Assembly: GCA_963668495.1 (NCBI GenBank)
Contig: OY764545.1
Location: 1,054,001 to 1,118,000, forward strand
Direction of reading: 5' to 3'
Origin: Oleispirillum sp963668495
GTDB taxonomy: Bacteria > Pseudomonadota > Alphaproteobacteria > Rhodospirillales > Rhodospirillaceae
DNA length: 64,000 nucleotides
Shown here: in pieces, positions 17,068-26,546 of the stretch
How positions within the stretch are numbered: the stretch's first letter is position 1
How the letters are laid out: every line of letters begins with the position of its first letter
The notes under the pieces: generated by a model
What the model was told of the DNA's origin: nothing
Database searches by the model: none
The model's input: the letters and a program-made list of their open reading frames with translations, nothing else
Made by a program: the position numbers and the translations under genes

Positions 17068-18267
17068 ATGAATATCCATGAATATCAGGCGAAGCAGATT
17101 CTGAAGGAATATGGCGTCGACGTCCTAAGTGGCGGCGTTGTCTATTCTGAAATTGATGCTTTTTCCGTTGCAGAGCGTCTTGGCGGTCCGGTTTGGGTCG
17201 TGAAGTCTCAAATCCATGCTGGTGGTCGCGGTAAAGGTCATTTCAAAGAGGAAACCGCCGGAGCAGGCGGTGGTGTGCGTTTGGCCCGTACGGATCGCGA
17301 AGTGGAAAAATTTGCATCGCAAATGCTTGGCAATACTCTGGTGACACATCAGACCGGACCGGACGGACAGCGCGTTAAACGTGTTTACATCGAACAGGGC
17401 TGTGACATCCGTCGCGAACTGTATCTGTCCATGCTGGTTGATCGTAAGTCGTCTTGTGTTTCCGTAATCGCCTCGACCGAAGGCGGTATGGACATCGAAG
17501 ACGTTGCCGCAAAAACACCGGAAAAAATTATCACCATTGCGATTGATCCGGTAGAAGGGCTGCAATCTTACCATGCCCGTCGTGTGGCGTTCGCCCTGAA
17601 GCTGGAAGGCAAGCAAGTGCGTGCTTGCGAACGCGTGGTCAAGGGCATGTATCAGGCCTTTACCGAACTGGATGCGGAACTGATGGAAATCAATCCGTTG
17701 GTGGTGACTGGTGATGACCGGGTTATCGCGCTGGATGCGAAGGTCGGTTTTGATGACAACGCGTTGTACCGTCATGCAAACATCGAAAACTTGCGCGACG
17801 AGGATGAAGAAGATCCGGCAGAGTTGGAAGCCGTCCGTCATAGCCTGAACTACGTCAAACTTGACGGCAATATTGGCTGTATGGTCAACGGCGCAGGCCT
17901 TGCCATGGCGACCATGGACATCATCAAACTGTACGGTGGTGATCCGGCCAACTTCCTTGATGTTGGCGGTGGTGCGACCAAGGAACGCGTGACGCTGGCG
18001 TTTAAACTGATCTTGGCTGACCCGAATGTGGAAGGCATTCTGGTTAATATCTTTGGCGGCATCATGCGGTGTGATGTGATTGCTGAGGGTGTGATTGCCG
18101 CTGCCCGTGAGGTCAGCCTGAATGTGCCGTTGGTGGTGCGTTTGGAAGGCACCAACGTGGACGTCGGTAAAAAGATTCTGGAAGAAAGCGGGTTGCCGAT
18201 TATTGCCGCTGACAATCTGGCGGACGCGGCTGAGAAAGTCGTCAAAGCCGTGAAGGAGGCAAAGTAA
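17068..18267 (+). CDS. sucC: Succinate-CoA ligase, beta subunit
   Basis: SucC forms the nucleotide- and succinate-binding subunit of succinyl-CoA synthetase. The 399-residue protein begins MNIHEYQAKQILKEYGV and has the ATP-grasp part (WVVKSQIHAGGRGKGHFKE, about residues 43-61; LMEINPLVVTGDDRVIALDAK, about 204-224) and the C-terminal CoA-ligase part (GCMVNGAGLAMATMD, FLDVGGGA, NIFGGIMRCD). It overlaps sucD by one base (TAATG), with GAAGGAGG in the end of sucC as the sucD ribosome binding site. Confidence 0.97.
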   Translation: MNIHEYQAKQILKEYGVDVLSGGVVYSEIDAFSVAERLGGPVWVVKSQIHAGGRGKGHFKEETAGAGGGVRLARTDREVEKFASQMLGNTLVTHQTGPDGQRVKRVYIEQGCDIRRELYLSMLVDRKSSCVSVIASTEGGMDIEDVAAKTPEKIITIAIDPVEGLQSYHARRVAFALKLEGKQVRACERVVKGMYQAFTELDAELMEINPLVVTGDDRVIALDAKVGFDDNALYRHANIENLRDEDEEDPAELEAVRHSLNYVKLDGNIGCMVNGAGLAMATMDIIKLYGGDPANFLDVGGGATKERVTLAFKLILADPNVEGILVNIFGGIMRCDVIAEGVIAAAREVSLNVPLVVRLEGTNVDVGKKILEESGLPIIAADNLADAAEKVVKAVKEAK

Positions 18268-19145
18268 TGTCGGTTCTTATTGGAAAAGATACCAAAGTCA
18301 TCTGTCAGGGCTTTACCGGCGCGCAGGGGACTTTCCACTCTGAACAGGCGATTGCCTATGGCACCAAAATGGTCGGTGGTGTGACACCGGGCAAAGGCGG
18401 ATCCAAGCATCTGGACCTGCCGGTGTTCGATACCGTGCATGATGCCCGTGAAGCGACCGGCTGTGATGCTTCCGTGATCTATGTGCCGCCGCCGTATGCT
18501 GCGGATGCAATTCTGGAAGCTGCCGATGCCGGTGTGCCGTTGGTGGTTTGCATCACCGAAGGGATTCCGATTCAGGACATGGTGCGGGTGAAACGCGCTC
18601 TGCAAGGTTCTGAAACCCGCTTGGTCGGCCCGAACTGTCCGGGGGTGATCACGCCGGGTGAATGCAAAATCGGCATTATGCCGGGGCACATTCACCAGAA
18701 AGGTAAAATCGGTGTCGTATCCCGTTCCGGTACGTTGACCTATGAGGCTGTGGCGCAAACCACTGCTGCGGGCCTTGGTCAGTCCACCTGTATCGGTATT
18801 GGTGGTGATCCTGTGAACGGCACCAATTTTATTGATGCCCTGACCCTGTTCATGAATGATCCGAATACGGAAGCCATGATCATGATTGGTGAAATCGGTG
18901 GCTCCAACGAGGAAGATGCAGCTGTTTTCTACAAGGAATCCGGTTGCAAAAAACCGTTGATCGGTTTTGTCGCCGGGGCAACCGCTCCGCCCGGACGTCG
19001 CATGGGTCACGCAGGTGCCATTATTTCCGGTGGTGATCGCAATGCCAAAGAGAAAATGGAGTTCATGCGGGACTGCGGTCTGCACGTTGCAGATTCTCCG
19101 GCTTCACTGGGGCAGGCCATGGTCGAGGCCTTGAAAGGTCTTTGA
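18267..19145 (+). CDS. sucD: Succinate-CoA ligase, alpha subunit
   Basis: SucD carries the CoA-binding Rossmann domain and the phosphorylated histidine of succinyl-CoA synthetase. The 292-residue product shows VICQGFTGAQGTFHSEQ near the N-terminus, GPNCPGVITPGECKIGIMPG (about residue 120), and the active-site loop RRMGHAGAIISGG with His248. It is translationally coupled to sucC and is followed by a terminator, so mdh-sucC-sucD form one unit. Confidence 0.97.
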   Translation: MSVLIGKDTKVICQGFTGAQGTFHSEQAIAYGTKMVGGVTPGKGGSKHLDLPVFDTVHDAREATGCDASVIYVPPPYAADAILEAADAGVPLVVCITEGIPIQDMVRVKRALQGSETRLVGPNCPGVITPGECKIGIMPGHIHQKGKIGVVSRSGTLTYEAVAQTTAAGLGQSTCIGIGGDPVNGTNFIDALTLFMNDPNTEAMIMIGEIGGSNEEDAAVFYKESGCKKPLIGFVAGATAPPGRRMGHAGAIISGGDRNAKEKMEFMRDCGLHVADSPASLGQAMVEALKGL

Positions 19146-19183
19146 TCCTGTCATTAACGCAGATCTGATATCTTAGAAACGCA

Positions 19184-19222
19184 TAAAGGCACCGGAAATA
19201 AATTCTGGTGCCTTTACTTTTG
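19184..19222 (+). terminator. Terminator after sucD
   Basis: TAAAGGCACCGGAA pairs with TTCTGGTGCCTTTA over 14 base pairs (one G-T) around ATAAA, followed by CTTTTG. The T-run is short, so termination may be partial and allow some read-through into sucAB. Confidence 0.7.
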
Positions 19223-19232
19223 ACGCAAAAAC

Positions 19233-19262
19233 TTGCCTGATCGGACACTTATTAAGTAGTAT
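19233..19262 (+). promoter_or_regulatory. Candidate sucA promoter
   Basis: TTGCCT (19233-19238) and TAGTAT (19257-19262) are separated by 18 bases. Each matches four of six sigma-70 consensus positions. It lies right after the sucD terminator. Confidence 0.35.
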
Positions 19263-19454
19263 AGTCGTGCAGGCGACGGCGTATTTTTAGCGTTTTTTCC
19301 ATATTTTTCGGGCCTGTTTTGCTTGTGCCCTAGGAACATTGCTTTATGTTCCCTATCTGTGTAAAGGCGCGCATTCGCCGAGAGCCTATTTGTGAAGTTA
19401 ACCCCCTGCCAGTTCCGAGGCAACATGGCTTGAAATCCATGTTGAGTCTTACAT

Positions 19455-22448
19455 ATGACCGGACGTGTTGATCCTTCTTTCCTAACCGGTGCCAATGCAA
19501 CCTTTATTGCAGAGTTGTACGCCCGTTACCTCGCCGACCCGACTTCCGTTGATGCCAGTTGGGTTCCATATTTCACCGAACTTGCCGATGATATCGCGTC
19601 TGTCCACAACGATTTTGTGGAAACGCCATGGGCTAAGCGCGGCACACGGGTGATCGGTGTCCCGGACCCGGATGCCAAACCGGAGCCTAAAAAGGACGCC
19701 CTGAAAAAAGGCGCTGAAGGCCTTGCCGGTGCCGGAGCCTCTGAGGAAGAAATCCGCAAGCGGATTGAGGATTCCATCCGAGCCTTGATGATGATCCGGG
19801 TTTACCGCGTTCGCGGCCATTTGATGGCGGACCTTGATCCGTTGAAGATGTCAGAGCCGGAACAGCACCCGGAACTGAACTATCGTTCCTATGGCTTTAC
19901 CGACGATGATCTTGATCGTGAAATCTATATGGGCAATGTGTTGGGGCTTGAAAGCGCAACCTTGCGTAAGATCATTCAGGTCGTTCAGCAAACCTATTGC
20001 GGCACCATTGGCGTCGAATTCATGCACATTCAGGATCCGGTGCAAAAAGACTGGATTCAGCAGCGCATTGAAAGCACGACCAATCAGACCCGTTTCACCC
20101 CGGAAGGCAAACGCGCCATTTTGGAACGTCTGACCGAGGCTGAAGGCTTTGAACGGTATTTGCAGCTGAAATATACGGGAACCAAGCGGTTCGGCCTTGA
20201 AGGCGGCGAAACCATGATCCCGGCGATTGAACAGATTCTCAAACGCGGTAGCCAGTTGGGCATTCGCGAAGTGGTTCTGGGCATGGCGCACCGTGGACGC
20301 CTGAATATGCTGACCACGATCATGCACAAACCCTACCGTGCTATGTTCTCGGAGTTTCAGGGTAATCCGGCAAACCCGGAAGATGTGCAAGGCTCCGGTG
20401 ATGTGAAGTATCACATGGGGACATCTGCGGATCGTGAGTTTGACGGCGAAACCGTTCACCTGTCTTTGACTGCCAACCCGTCGCACCTTGAAGCGGTGGA
20501 CCCGGTGGTGTTGGGTAAAGTCCGGGCAAAACAGGCGCAACGTGGAGATACGGAACGTAAGGAAGTCATGGCACTTCTGATCCACGGTGATGCGGCAATT
20601 GCTGGGCAGGGTATTATTGCTGAATGTTTGGAATTGTCCCAACTGGATGGCTATACCACCGGTGGTACGGTCCACTTTGTCATCAATAACCAGATCGGCT
20701 TTACCACTGCACCGCAATTCTCTCGCTCTAGCCCGTATTGCACGGACATTGTGAAAGGGGTGCAGGCACCGATTTTCCACGTCAACGGTGACGACCCGGA
20801 GGCTGTGGTCCATGCCGCCCGGATTGCCATTGAATTCCGTCAAGAATTCAAAACCGATGTGGTGCTGGATATGGTGTGTTATCGCCGCCATGGTCACAAC
20901 GAAAGTGACGAACCGGCGTTCACCCAACCGATTATGTACCGCAAAATTGCCCGTCATCCGACCACACGGCAATTGTATGCCAAGACTCTTGAAGCTCAGG
21001 GCGTGATCGAAGCTGATGAATCCAATGCATTGGTTGCAGCGTTCATGGAGCGGATGGATACGGAATTCGAAGCCGGGAAAACCTATCTGCCGGATAAGGC
21101 GGACTGGCTGGAAGGTCGTTGGAAAGGCCTGACGCAGCGGTTTGACGATGACGAAATGAATGCGGAAGAAACCAACTACGAGGAAGACAAAACCGGTGTT
21201 CCGCTTGAGGAAATTCAGGCCGTAGCACAGGCAATCACGTCCACCCCGGATGGTTTCAACGTTAACCGTAAAATTCAGCGTCAGTTGGAAGCCAAGAAGA
21301 AAATGCTGTCCGGTGAGGAACCGCTGGATTGGGCTACGGCAGAGGCTCTTGCCTTTGGCACCTTGGCGATGGAAGGCACTCCGGTGCGTTTGTCGGGTCA
21401 GGATTGCGGGCGCGGGACGTTCTCCCAACGTCATGCTCGTTTGACAGATCAGGACACCGGCGAGCGTTTCGAACCGCTGAACAGAATTTCTGAGGATCAA
21501 GCCCATTTCGAGGTTCTGGATAGCCCGCTATCCGAACTTGCGGTGTTGGGTTTTGAATACGGATATTCGCTGGCTGAACCTCACCAATTGGTGTTGTGGG
21601 AAGGGCAGTTCGGCGACTTTGCCAACGGCGCGCAGGTCATTACCGACCAGTTCATCTCCTCGGCAGAGTCCAAGTGGTTGCGTATGTCCGGCCTTGTTAT
21701 GCTGTTGCCGCATGGTTACGAAGGGCAGGGACCGGAGCACAGCTCCGCCCGTCTTGAACGCTATTTGCAACTCTGCGCCGAAGACAACATGCAGGTCGGC
21801 AACTTCACGACACCTGCCAACTACTTCCATGCTTTGCGTCGCCAAATGCGCCGCAATTACCGGAAGCCGTTGATCCTGATGACGCCGAAATCCATGCTGC
21901 GTGACAAACGCATGACCAGCCCGCTGTCCGACTTCCTGCCGGGTACGCGCTTCATGCGGACGTTGCCGGAAACCGAAACTCTGGTCGCGGATCAAAAAGT
22001 GCGCCGGGTTCTGCTGTGCAGTGGCAAGGTCTACTTTGATCTGGTCGCAGGCCGTGAAGAACGGGGCATCGACGATGTGGCGATCATTCGTGTTGAACAG
22101 TTGTATCCGTGGCCGAAAAACACCTTGGTCAAACACTTGTCCCGGTATCCGAATGCAGAGTTCTTCTGGGTTCAGGAAGAACCGGCAAACATGGGGTCAT
22201 GGCTGTTCGTACAACCGCGGTTGAGCTTCCTGATGGAGGAAATGGGTCACAAAGACCCGCGTCCGACCTATATGGGTCGCCGTGCGGCTGCGTCTCCGGC
22301 TACTGGGCTTTTGCGTCACCATAATGAGGAGCAAGCCCGCATTGTCGAATACGCGCTGACTGGGAAACGCGAGGACTTGTTCCAGCCGTTCCGCCGCAGC
22401 ACGCAATTGGCACGTTTGGTCCCACAAGGCAAGGTTCCAAAGTCCTAG
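19455..22448 (+). CDS. sucA: 2-oxoglutarate dehydrogenase E1 component
   Basis: SucA is the thiamine-diphosphate decarboxylase of the 2-oxoglutarate dehydrogenase complex. The 997-residue product has the N-terminal FLTGANATFIAELYARYLADP segment that contacts E2, the GMAHRGRLNMLTTIMHKP motif (about residue 276), the thiamine-binding GDAAIAGQGIIAE stretch (about residue 378), HGHNESDEPAFTQP, and the C-terminal transketolase-type halves (WEGQFGDFANGAQVITDQFIS, LLPHGYEGQGPEHSSARLER). It heads sucA-sucB-lpd. The ribosome binding site is weak. Long open frames on the opposite strand here are shadows. Confidence 0.97.
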   Translation: MTGRVDPSFLTGANATFIAELYARYLADPTSVDASWVPYFTELADDIASVHNDFVETPWAKRGTRVIGVPDPDAKPEPKKDALKKGAEGLAGAGASEEEIRKRIEDSIRALMMIRVYRVRGHLMADLDPLKMSEPEQHPELNYRSYGFTDDDLDREIYMGNVLGLESATLRKIIQVVQQTYCGTIGVEFMHIQDPVQKDWIQQRIESTTNQTRFTPEGKRAILERLTEAEGFERYLQLKYTGTKRFGLEGGETMIPAIEQILKRGSQLGIREVVLGMAHRGRLNMLTTIMHKPYRAMFSEFQGNPANPEDVQGSGDVKYHMGTSADREFDGETVHLSLTANPSHLEAVDPVVLGKVRAKQAQRGDTERKEVMALLIHGDAAIAGQGIIAECLELSQLDGYTTGGTVHFVINNQIGFTTAPQFSRSSPYCTDIVKGVQAPIFHVNGDDPEAVVHAARIAIEFRQEFKTDVVLDMVCYRRHGHNESDEPAFTQPIMYRKIARHPTTRQLYAKTLEAQGVIEADESNALVAAFMERMDTEFEAGKTYLPDKADWLEGRWKGLTQRFDDDEMNAEETNYEEDKTGVPLEEIQAVAQAITSTPDGFNVNRKIQRQLEAKKKMLSGEEPLDWATAEALAFGTLAMEGTPVRLSGQDCGRGTFSQRHARLTDQDTGERFEPLNRISEDQAHFEVLDSPLSELAVLGFEYGYSLAEPHQLVLWEGQFGDFANGAQVITDQFISSAESKWLRMSGLVMLLPHGYEGQGPEHSSARLERYLQLCAEDNMQVGNFTTPANYFHALRRQMRRNYRKPLILMTPKSMLRDKRMTSPLSDFLPGTRFMRTLPETETLVADQKVRRVLLCSGKVYFDLVAGREERGIDDVAIIRVEQLYPWPKNTLVKHLSRYPNAEFFWVQEEPANMGSWLFVQPRLSFLMEEMGHKDPRPTYMGRRAAASPATGLLRHHNEEQARIVEYALTGKREDLFQPFRRSTQLARLVPQGKVPKS

Positions 22449-22507
22449 GCATTGGCTGAAGTATTCGCCCGTTAAGACAAAGACATTCAAGAACTGGTAA
22501 ACATACC

Positions 22508-23755
22508 ATGGCACAAGATATCATCGTACCGACCCTCGGCGAGTCTGTCGTCGAAGCAACCGTCGCAAAGTGGTTCAAGTCCGTCGGAGAGGCTGTCGCC
22601 GTCGACGAACCGCTGGTGGAACTGGAAACCGATAAGGTGACGGTCGAAGTGAACGCTCCGGCTGCCGGGGTTCTCACCGAAATTCTGGCTGCCGAAGATG
22701 CGGAAGTCGAAGTTGGGGCTGTTCTTGGTCGCATTGATGCGGCTGGCGCACAGCCAGTGGCGGCTCCGGCTGCTGCTCCGGCCCCGGCAACACCGGAAGC
22801 TCAGCAGGTTCTGAATACGGCTGTCGCAGCAGCGGCAACGGCGGATGTCAACCTGGATGAGTTGGCTCCGTCCGTCCGTAAGCTGGTGGTGGAGAACAAC
22901 CTCAATCCGGTGCAAATTCCGGCAACGGGCAAGGATGGTCGCCTGACCAAAGAAGACGTTGTGAACTTCATGGATGGCACCACGAAGCCAGTGGCTCCGG
23001 CTGCTGCTCCGGCTCCGAAAGCTGCGGTGCCGTCAGCCCCGCGTCCGACTGATCCGCGTGAAGATCGGGTGAAAATGTCTCGCCTGCGTCGCCGCATTGC
23101 GGAACGCCTGAAAGATGCACAAAACACTGCCGCGATCCTGACCACGTTTAACGAAGTGGATATGACCGCGATTTTGGACCTGCGGTCCAAGTACAAAGCG
23201 GAGTTTGAGAAAAAACACGGCAATCGCTTGGGCTTTATGGGCTTCTTTGTGAAGGCTGTGGTCAATGCGCTGAAAGAAATTCCGGCTGTGAATGCGGAAA
23301 TTTCCGGCGATGAGATCATTTTCAAAAACTTCTATGATATCGGTGTTGCCGTTGGCACGCCGCAGGGCCTGGTGGTTCCGGTGGTCCGCGATTGTGATGT
23401 GAAGTCCCTGTCGCAGATCGAAAAGGAAATTGCCACTTATGGTGCGAAAGCCCGTGACGGCAAACTGACCATGGAAGATATGTCCGGCGGTACCTTCACC
23501 GTTTCCAACGGTGGTGTGTACGGGTCTTTGATGTCCACGCCGATTATCAATCCGCCGCAATCCGGTATTCTGGGTATGCACAAAACCATGCAGCGTCCCA
23601 TGGTCATGCCTGACGGTTCCATTCAGGCCCGCCCGATGATGTACATCGCGCTGTCCTATGATCACCGTATCATCGACGGTGGCGAGGCCGTGACCTTCCT
23701 TGTTCGCGTCAAGGAAGCCTTGGAAGACCCGGCCCGTCTGGTCCTGAACGTATAA
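22508..23755 (+). CDS. sucB: 2-oxoglutarate dehydrogenase E2 (dihydrolipoamide succinyltransferase)
   Basis: SucB carries lipoate and transfers the succinyl group to CoA. The 415-residue protein has one lipoyl domain with lipoylated Lys43 in ELETDKVTVEV, an Ala/Pro-rich linker (about 80-100), an E3/E1-binding domain (about 118-155), a second Ala/Pro linker and the catalytic domain with SYDHRIIDGG (His386, Asp390). Family members often begin with the same MAQDIIVPTLGES motif. It lies 59 bases after sucA and 14 before lpd. Confidence 0.97.
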   Translation: MAQDIIVPTLGESVVEATVAKWFKSVGEAVAVDEPLVELETDKVTVEVNAPAAGVLTEILAAEDAEVEVGAVLGRIDAAGAQPVAAPAAAPAPATPEAQQVLNTAVAAAATADVNLDELAPSVRKLVVENNLNPVQIPATGKDGRLTKEDVVNFMDGTTKPVAPAAAPAPKAAVPSAPRPTDPREDRVKMSRLRRRIAERLKDAQNTAAILTTFNEVDMTAILDLRSKYKAEFEKKHGNRLGFMGFFVKAVVNALKEIPAVNAEISGDEIIFKNFYDIGVAVGTPQGLVVPVVRDCDVKSLSQIEKEIATYGAKARDGKLTMEDMSGGTFTVSNGGVYGSLMSTPIINPPQSGILGMHKTMQRPMVMPDGSIQARPMMYIALSYDHRIIDGGEAVTFLVRVKEALEDPARLVLNV

Positions 23756-23769
23756 AGGAAAGCAAGCAT

Positions 23770-25164
23770 ATGACCGACACTACATTTGATCTTGTTGTCA
23801 TCGGCGGTGGACCCGGTGGTTATGTTTGTGCCATCCGCGCCGCGCAATTGGGGATGAAGGTCGCCTGCGTGGAAAAACGCGAAACGCTGGGCGGGACTTG
23901 CCTCAATGTTGGTTGCATGCCGTCCAAGGCACTGCTGCAATCGTCCCATCACTATCATGCCGCCAAGGAAGAGTTTGCCGAGCACGGCGTGAATGTGTCC
24001 GGTGTGGAGCTTGATCTTGCCAAGATGATGGCCCGCAAAGACGACATGGTAAAAGGCCTGACCGATGGTGTGGCTTTCCTGTTGAAAAAGAACAAAGTTA
24101 CCCACATCAACGGCACGGCAAAGCTGACCGGAACACATACCATTGATGTGGATGGTCAGGCCCTGACCGCGAAAAACATCGTGATTGCCACTGGCTCCGT
24201 ATCCTCCGGCCTGCCGGGTGTGGATGTGGACGAAAAACAGGTGGTCAGTTCCACCGGAGCCTTGGAACTCGCCGAAGTGCCGAAATCCATGGTGGTGATC
24301 GGTGCCGGTGTGATCGGGCTGGAGCTTGGCTCCGTCTGGTCCCGTTTGGGGGCTGATGTCACTGTGGTCGAATTCCTTGATCGCGTATTGCCGCCATTTG
24401 ACAAAGATATGTCAAAACAGGCGCAGCGCATCCTTGGTAAACAGGGCATGAACTTTAAGCTTAGCCACAAAGTTACGGGCGTGACCAAATCTGCGGATGG
24501 TTGCACCGTGACGATTGAACCGGTTAAAGGTGGCGATGCAGTCGACCTGAAGGCTGATGTGGTGCTGTTGTCCATTGGGCGTAAGCCGTACACCGATGGG
24601 CTTGGCCTTGACGCCGCCGGGGTTGCCGTGGATGAACGCGGCTTTATTCCGGTGGATGATCACCTGCGTACGTCTGTGCCGAACATTTACGCCATTGGCG
24701 ATGTGATTGGCGGCGTGATGCTGGCGCACAAGGCTGAGGAAGAAGGCGTGATGGTTGCCGAATTGCTCGATGGGCAGGCCGGACACGTAAACTACAACGT
24801 GATTCCGTCCGTTGTGTATACACACCCGGAAGTGGCTGCAGTCGGCAAGACTGAACAGCAATTGAAAGATGAAGGTGTGGCCTATACGGTCGGTAAATTC
24901 AACTTTACCGCCAACAGCCGCGCCCGTGCCAATGGCGACACCGCCGGTATGGTGAAAATCATCGCCGATAAGCGTACGGACCGCATTTTGGGTGCGCACA
25001 TTATTGGCCCAGCAGCAGGTGACCTGATTGCAGAGATTGCTACAGCCATGGAATTCCACGGCTCGGCAGAAGATGTGGCCCGCACCTGTCACTCTCACCC
25101 ATCCTTAGGTGAAGCCGTGAAGGAAGCTGCCCTGGACGTTGCCAAGCGCGCAATCCACGCGTAA
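23770..25164 (+). CDS. lpd: Dihydrolipoyl dehydrogenase (E3)
   Basis: Lpd reoxidises dihydrolipoamide with NAD+ for the 2-oxoacid dehydrogenase complexes. The 464-residue flavoprotein shows the FAD loop VVIGGGPGGYVCAIRAAQLG, the redox disulfide Cys44-Cys49 in GGTCLNVGCMPSKALL, the NAD loop VVIGAGVIGLELGSVWSRLG, YAIGDVIGGVMLAHKAEEEG, and the C-terminal CHSHPSLGEAVKEAAL with the His-Glu pair. It closes the sucAB-lpd unit before a strong terminator. Confidence 0.96.
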   Translation: MTDTTFDLVVIGGGPGGYVCAIRAAQLGMKVACVEKRETLGGTCLNVGCMPSKALLQSSHHYHAAKEEFAEHGVNVSGVELDLAKMMARKDDMVKGLTDGVAFLLKKNKVTHINGTAKLTGTHTIDVDGQALTAKNIVIATGSVSSGLPGVDVDEKQVVSSTGALELAEVPKSMVVIGAGVIGLELGSVWSRLGADVTVVEFLDRVLPPFDKDMSKQAQRILGKQGMNFKLSHKVTGVTKSADGCTVTIEPVKGGDAVDLKADVVLLSIGRKPYTDGLGLDAAGVAVDERGFIPVDDHLRTSVPNIYAIGDVIGGVMLAHKAEEEGVMVAELLDGQAGHVNYNVIPSVVYTHPEVAAVGKTEQQLKDEGVAYTVGKFNFTANSRARANGDTAGMVKIIADKRTDRILGAHIIGPAAGDLIAEIATAMEFHGSAEDVARTCHSHPSLGEAVKEAALDVAKRAIHA

Positions 25165-25187
25165 CTTTCAGTTCACAAACACATACC

Positions 25188-25224
25188 AAAAGCCCCGCCG
25201 TGTAAAACAGGTCGGGGCTTTTTT
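25188..25224. terminator. Terminator after lpd, usable in both directions
   Basis: AAAAGCCCCG pairs with CGGGGCTTTT around a 15-base loop, followed by TTTTTATT on the plus strand and by T residues on the minus strand. It separates lpd from the convergent small gene. Confidence 0.85.
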
Positions 25225-25230
25225 ATTGGA

Positions 25231-25638
25231 TCAGCGGATAAGCTTTTGGTTTTTGGCAAAGGCTTTGGCGTGTCGGGCGTCGATGGTGATCTGAACCTGC
25301 CGCTCCAGTCGGCTGACAAGCTCCATGTCTTTAAGGCCACCCAGTTCGGTTGCGATCTTGGTCAGAATATCGAGCATAGCCGGTTCGATGGGAACCTCCG
25401 GCGGGTCATAAGCTTCAGTTTCCGGCGGGACATAGGGGGTGTAGGGCCGCCCATCTACAATTTCGCTAATGGAGGCCAAAATGCCTTGTGCGGTTTCGTC
25501 TTCCAGCTTGAGCAACTTGCCAAAGGCTTGCAATGTTTTGTGGTCTTGTAAGGGGGCGGAAATCGTACATGCGCCATAGCCCATGCATTCCATCAATTCC
25601 CTGTGTTTGTTGCCTCGGCTGGTGCTGGATTTACTCAT
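25231..25638 (-). CDS. Hypothetical protein, 135 residues
   Basis: I do not recognise this protein. It is soluble, with no signal peptide, and begins MSKSSTSRGNKHRELMECMGYGAC. A central proline/glutamate-rich stretch (about residues 66-85, PYTPYVPPETEAYDPPEVP) separates two mainly helical parts, and the C-terminus is basic. The start at 25638 was chosen as the first Met giving a compact product; an upstream frame to 25719 is also open. It is convergent with lpd and divergent from a Sel1-repeat gene. Confidence 0.5.
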   Translation of the reverse strand: MSKSSTSRGNKHRELMECMGYGACTISAPLQDHKTLQAFGKLLKLEDETAQGILASISEIVDGRPYTPYVPPETEAYDPPEVPIEPAMLDILTKIATELGGLKDMELVSRLERQVQITIDARHAKAFAKNQKLIR

Positions 25639-25826
25639 ACCTGTTTCATCTCGGTTGGTGTGTTGTAAAGGGTCATGCCTGAAGGCGCGCACTGTTTCAT
25701 GAATTGTTCCTCGCGGCAATATTCATGCGGCACAGGCAATAACATAGCATGGCTATCGCTTTTATTCTGTCTTGGTGTAGGATCAATACACGTAAATCGT
25801 GTTGGGTCCATAGACGGGGTTATCCC

Positions 25827-26426
25827 ATGTTGCTTCGCTGGTTCGTTATTCTTTGTACTTGTGGCGTTGTTGGCTTCAATGCGCCCGCGTGGGCGGATGG
25901 GTATGAAGAAGGTCGGGCTGCATATGATGCCGGGGAGTACGAAACGGCAAAACAAATACTGTTGCCTTTGGCGCGACAGGGTCATGCCAAGGCAATGAAT
26001 ATGATTGGCCTGATGTATGACTTTGGCAAAGGCTTTTCCAAGGATACGTCTGTTGCTTGTAACTGGTACGAGAAATCGGCGCGGGCCGGGTACGTCTCTG
26101 GGCAAAGCAACGTCAGCATCTGTTACCGATGGGGCGATGGGCGGCGCGTGAATATAAACGAGGCAATTTACTGGAATGAAAAAGCGGCAGAGCAAGGTGA
26201 TCTTGAAAGTCAGCTGATCCTGATTAAGCTTTTGGTCAAGCAGAACAACAGACAGAAAGCCAAGTATTGGGGGCAAAAAGCAGTGGATCAAGGGAGTGTT
26301 TATGCGAAGGTTCGCATGGAAAGTTTTGATCTTCCTTTTGTTGGTGTCCCGGCAACAACCACGGAGCAATTATGCCTTATGATCATGGTTGGTGCCATGG
26401 ACAAGCCCCTGGATTATTGCGACTAG
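25827..26426 (+). CDS. Exported Sel1-like repeat protein (copy 1)
   Basis: The 199-residue product has a signal peptide (about residues 1-23, ending APAWA) and then Sel1/TPR-type helical repeats: GHAKAMNMIGLMYDFGKGF, GYVSGQSNVSICYRWGDG, GDLESQLILIKLL. Such repeats mediate protein contacts in the periplasm. The C-terminal part, about 60 residues ending PLDYCD, is not repeat-like. A close relative lies at 51731, sharing YWGQKAVDQ, FDLP and LDYCD. The start at 25827 gives the signal peptide; an in-frame ATG at 25749 would hide it. The region before it holds a small palindrome, ACACG-TAAAT-CGTGT (25788-25802). Confidence 0.72.
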   Translation: MLLRWFVILCTCGVVGFNAPAWADGYEEGRAAYDAGEYETAKQILLPLARQGHAKAMNMIGLMYDFGKGFSKDTSVACNWYEKSARAGYVSGQSNVSICYRWGDGRRVNINEAIYWNEKAAEQGDLESQLILIKLLVKQNNRQKAKYWGQKAVDQGSVYAKVRMESFDLPFVGVPATTTEQLCLMIMVGAMDKPLDYCD

Positions 26427-26509
26427 TTAATATCTATCGTCACCATCTATACTCCATTCACCAAATTGCGATGCCCCTTTCCGCATTGGTGTTGGTGGCT
26501 TATATTAAC

Positions 26510-26530
26510 TGAGAATTGTTCTCATATAAT
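26510..26530 (+). promoter_or_regulatory. Candidate copZA promoter with operator palindrome
   Basis: TGAGAAT-T-GTTCTCA (26510-26524), a 7-1-7 inverted repeat with one mismatch, directly abuts a perfect TATAAT (26525-26530). No good -35 hexamer is seen. A palindrome in the spacer suits either repression by a Fur-like protein or activation by a MerR/CueR-like protein; the bases do not match the usual CueR sequence. Confidence 0.5.
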
Positions 26531-26546
26531 GTGATGGAGTTGTCCG

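Larger units (their letters stand above)
19146..19454 (+). other. Intergenic leader between sucD and sucA
   Basis: No gene is seen in these 309 bases. They hold the sucD terminator (19184-19222), a possible promoter (19233-19262) and a long sucA leader with two small hairpins: GGAACAT/ATGTTCC (19333-19352) and CATGG/CCATG just before the sucA start. The leader length of nearly 200 bases is unusual for this gene, but no known riboswitch fold was recognised. Confidence 0.6.

Noticed and set aside
19851..21506. A 551-residue open frame on the minus strand
   Set aside because: It is fully antisense to sucA and has no domain; long antisense frames are common opposite biased coding DNA.
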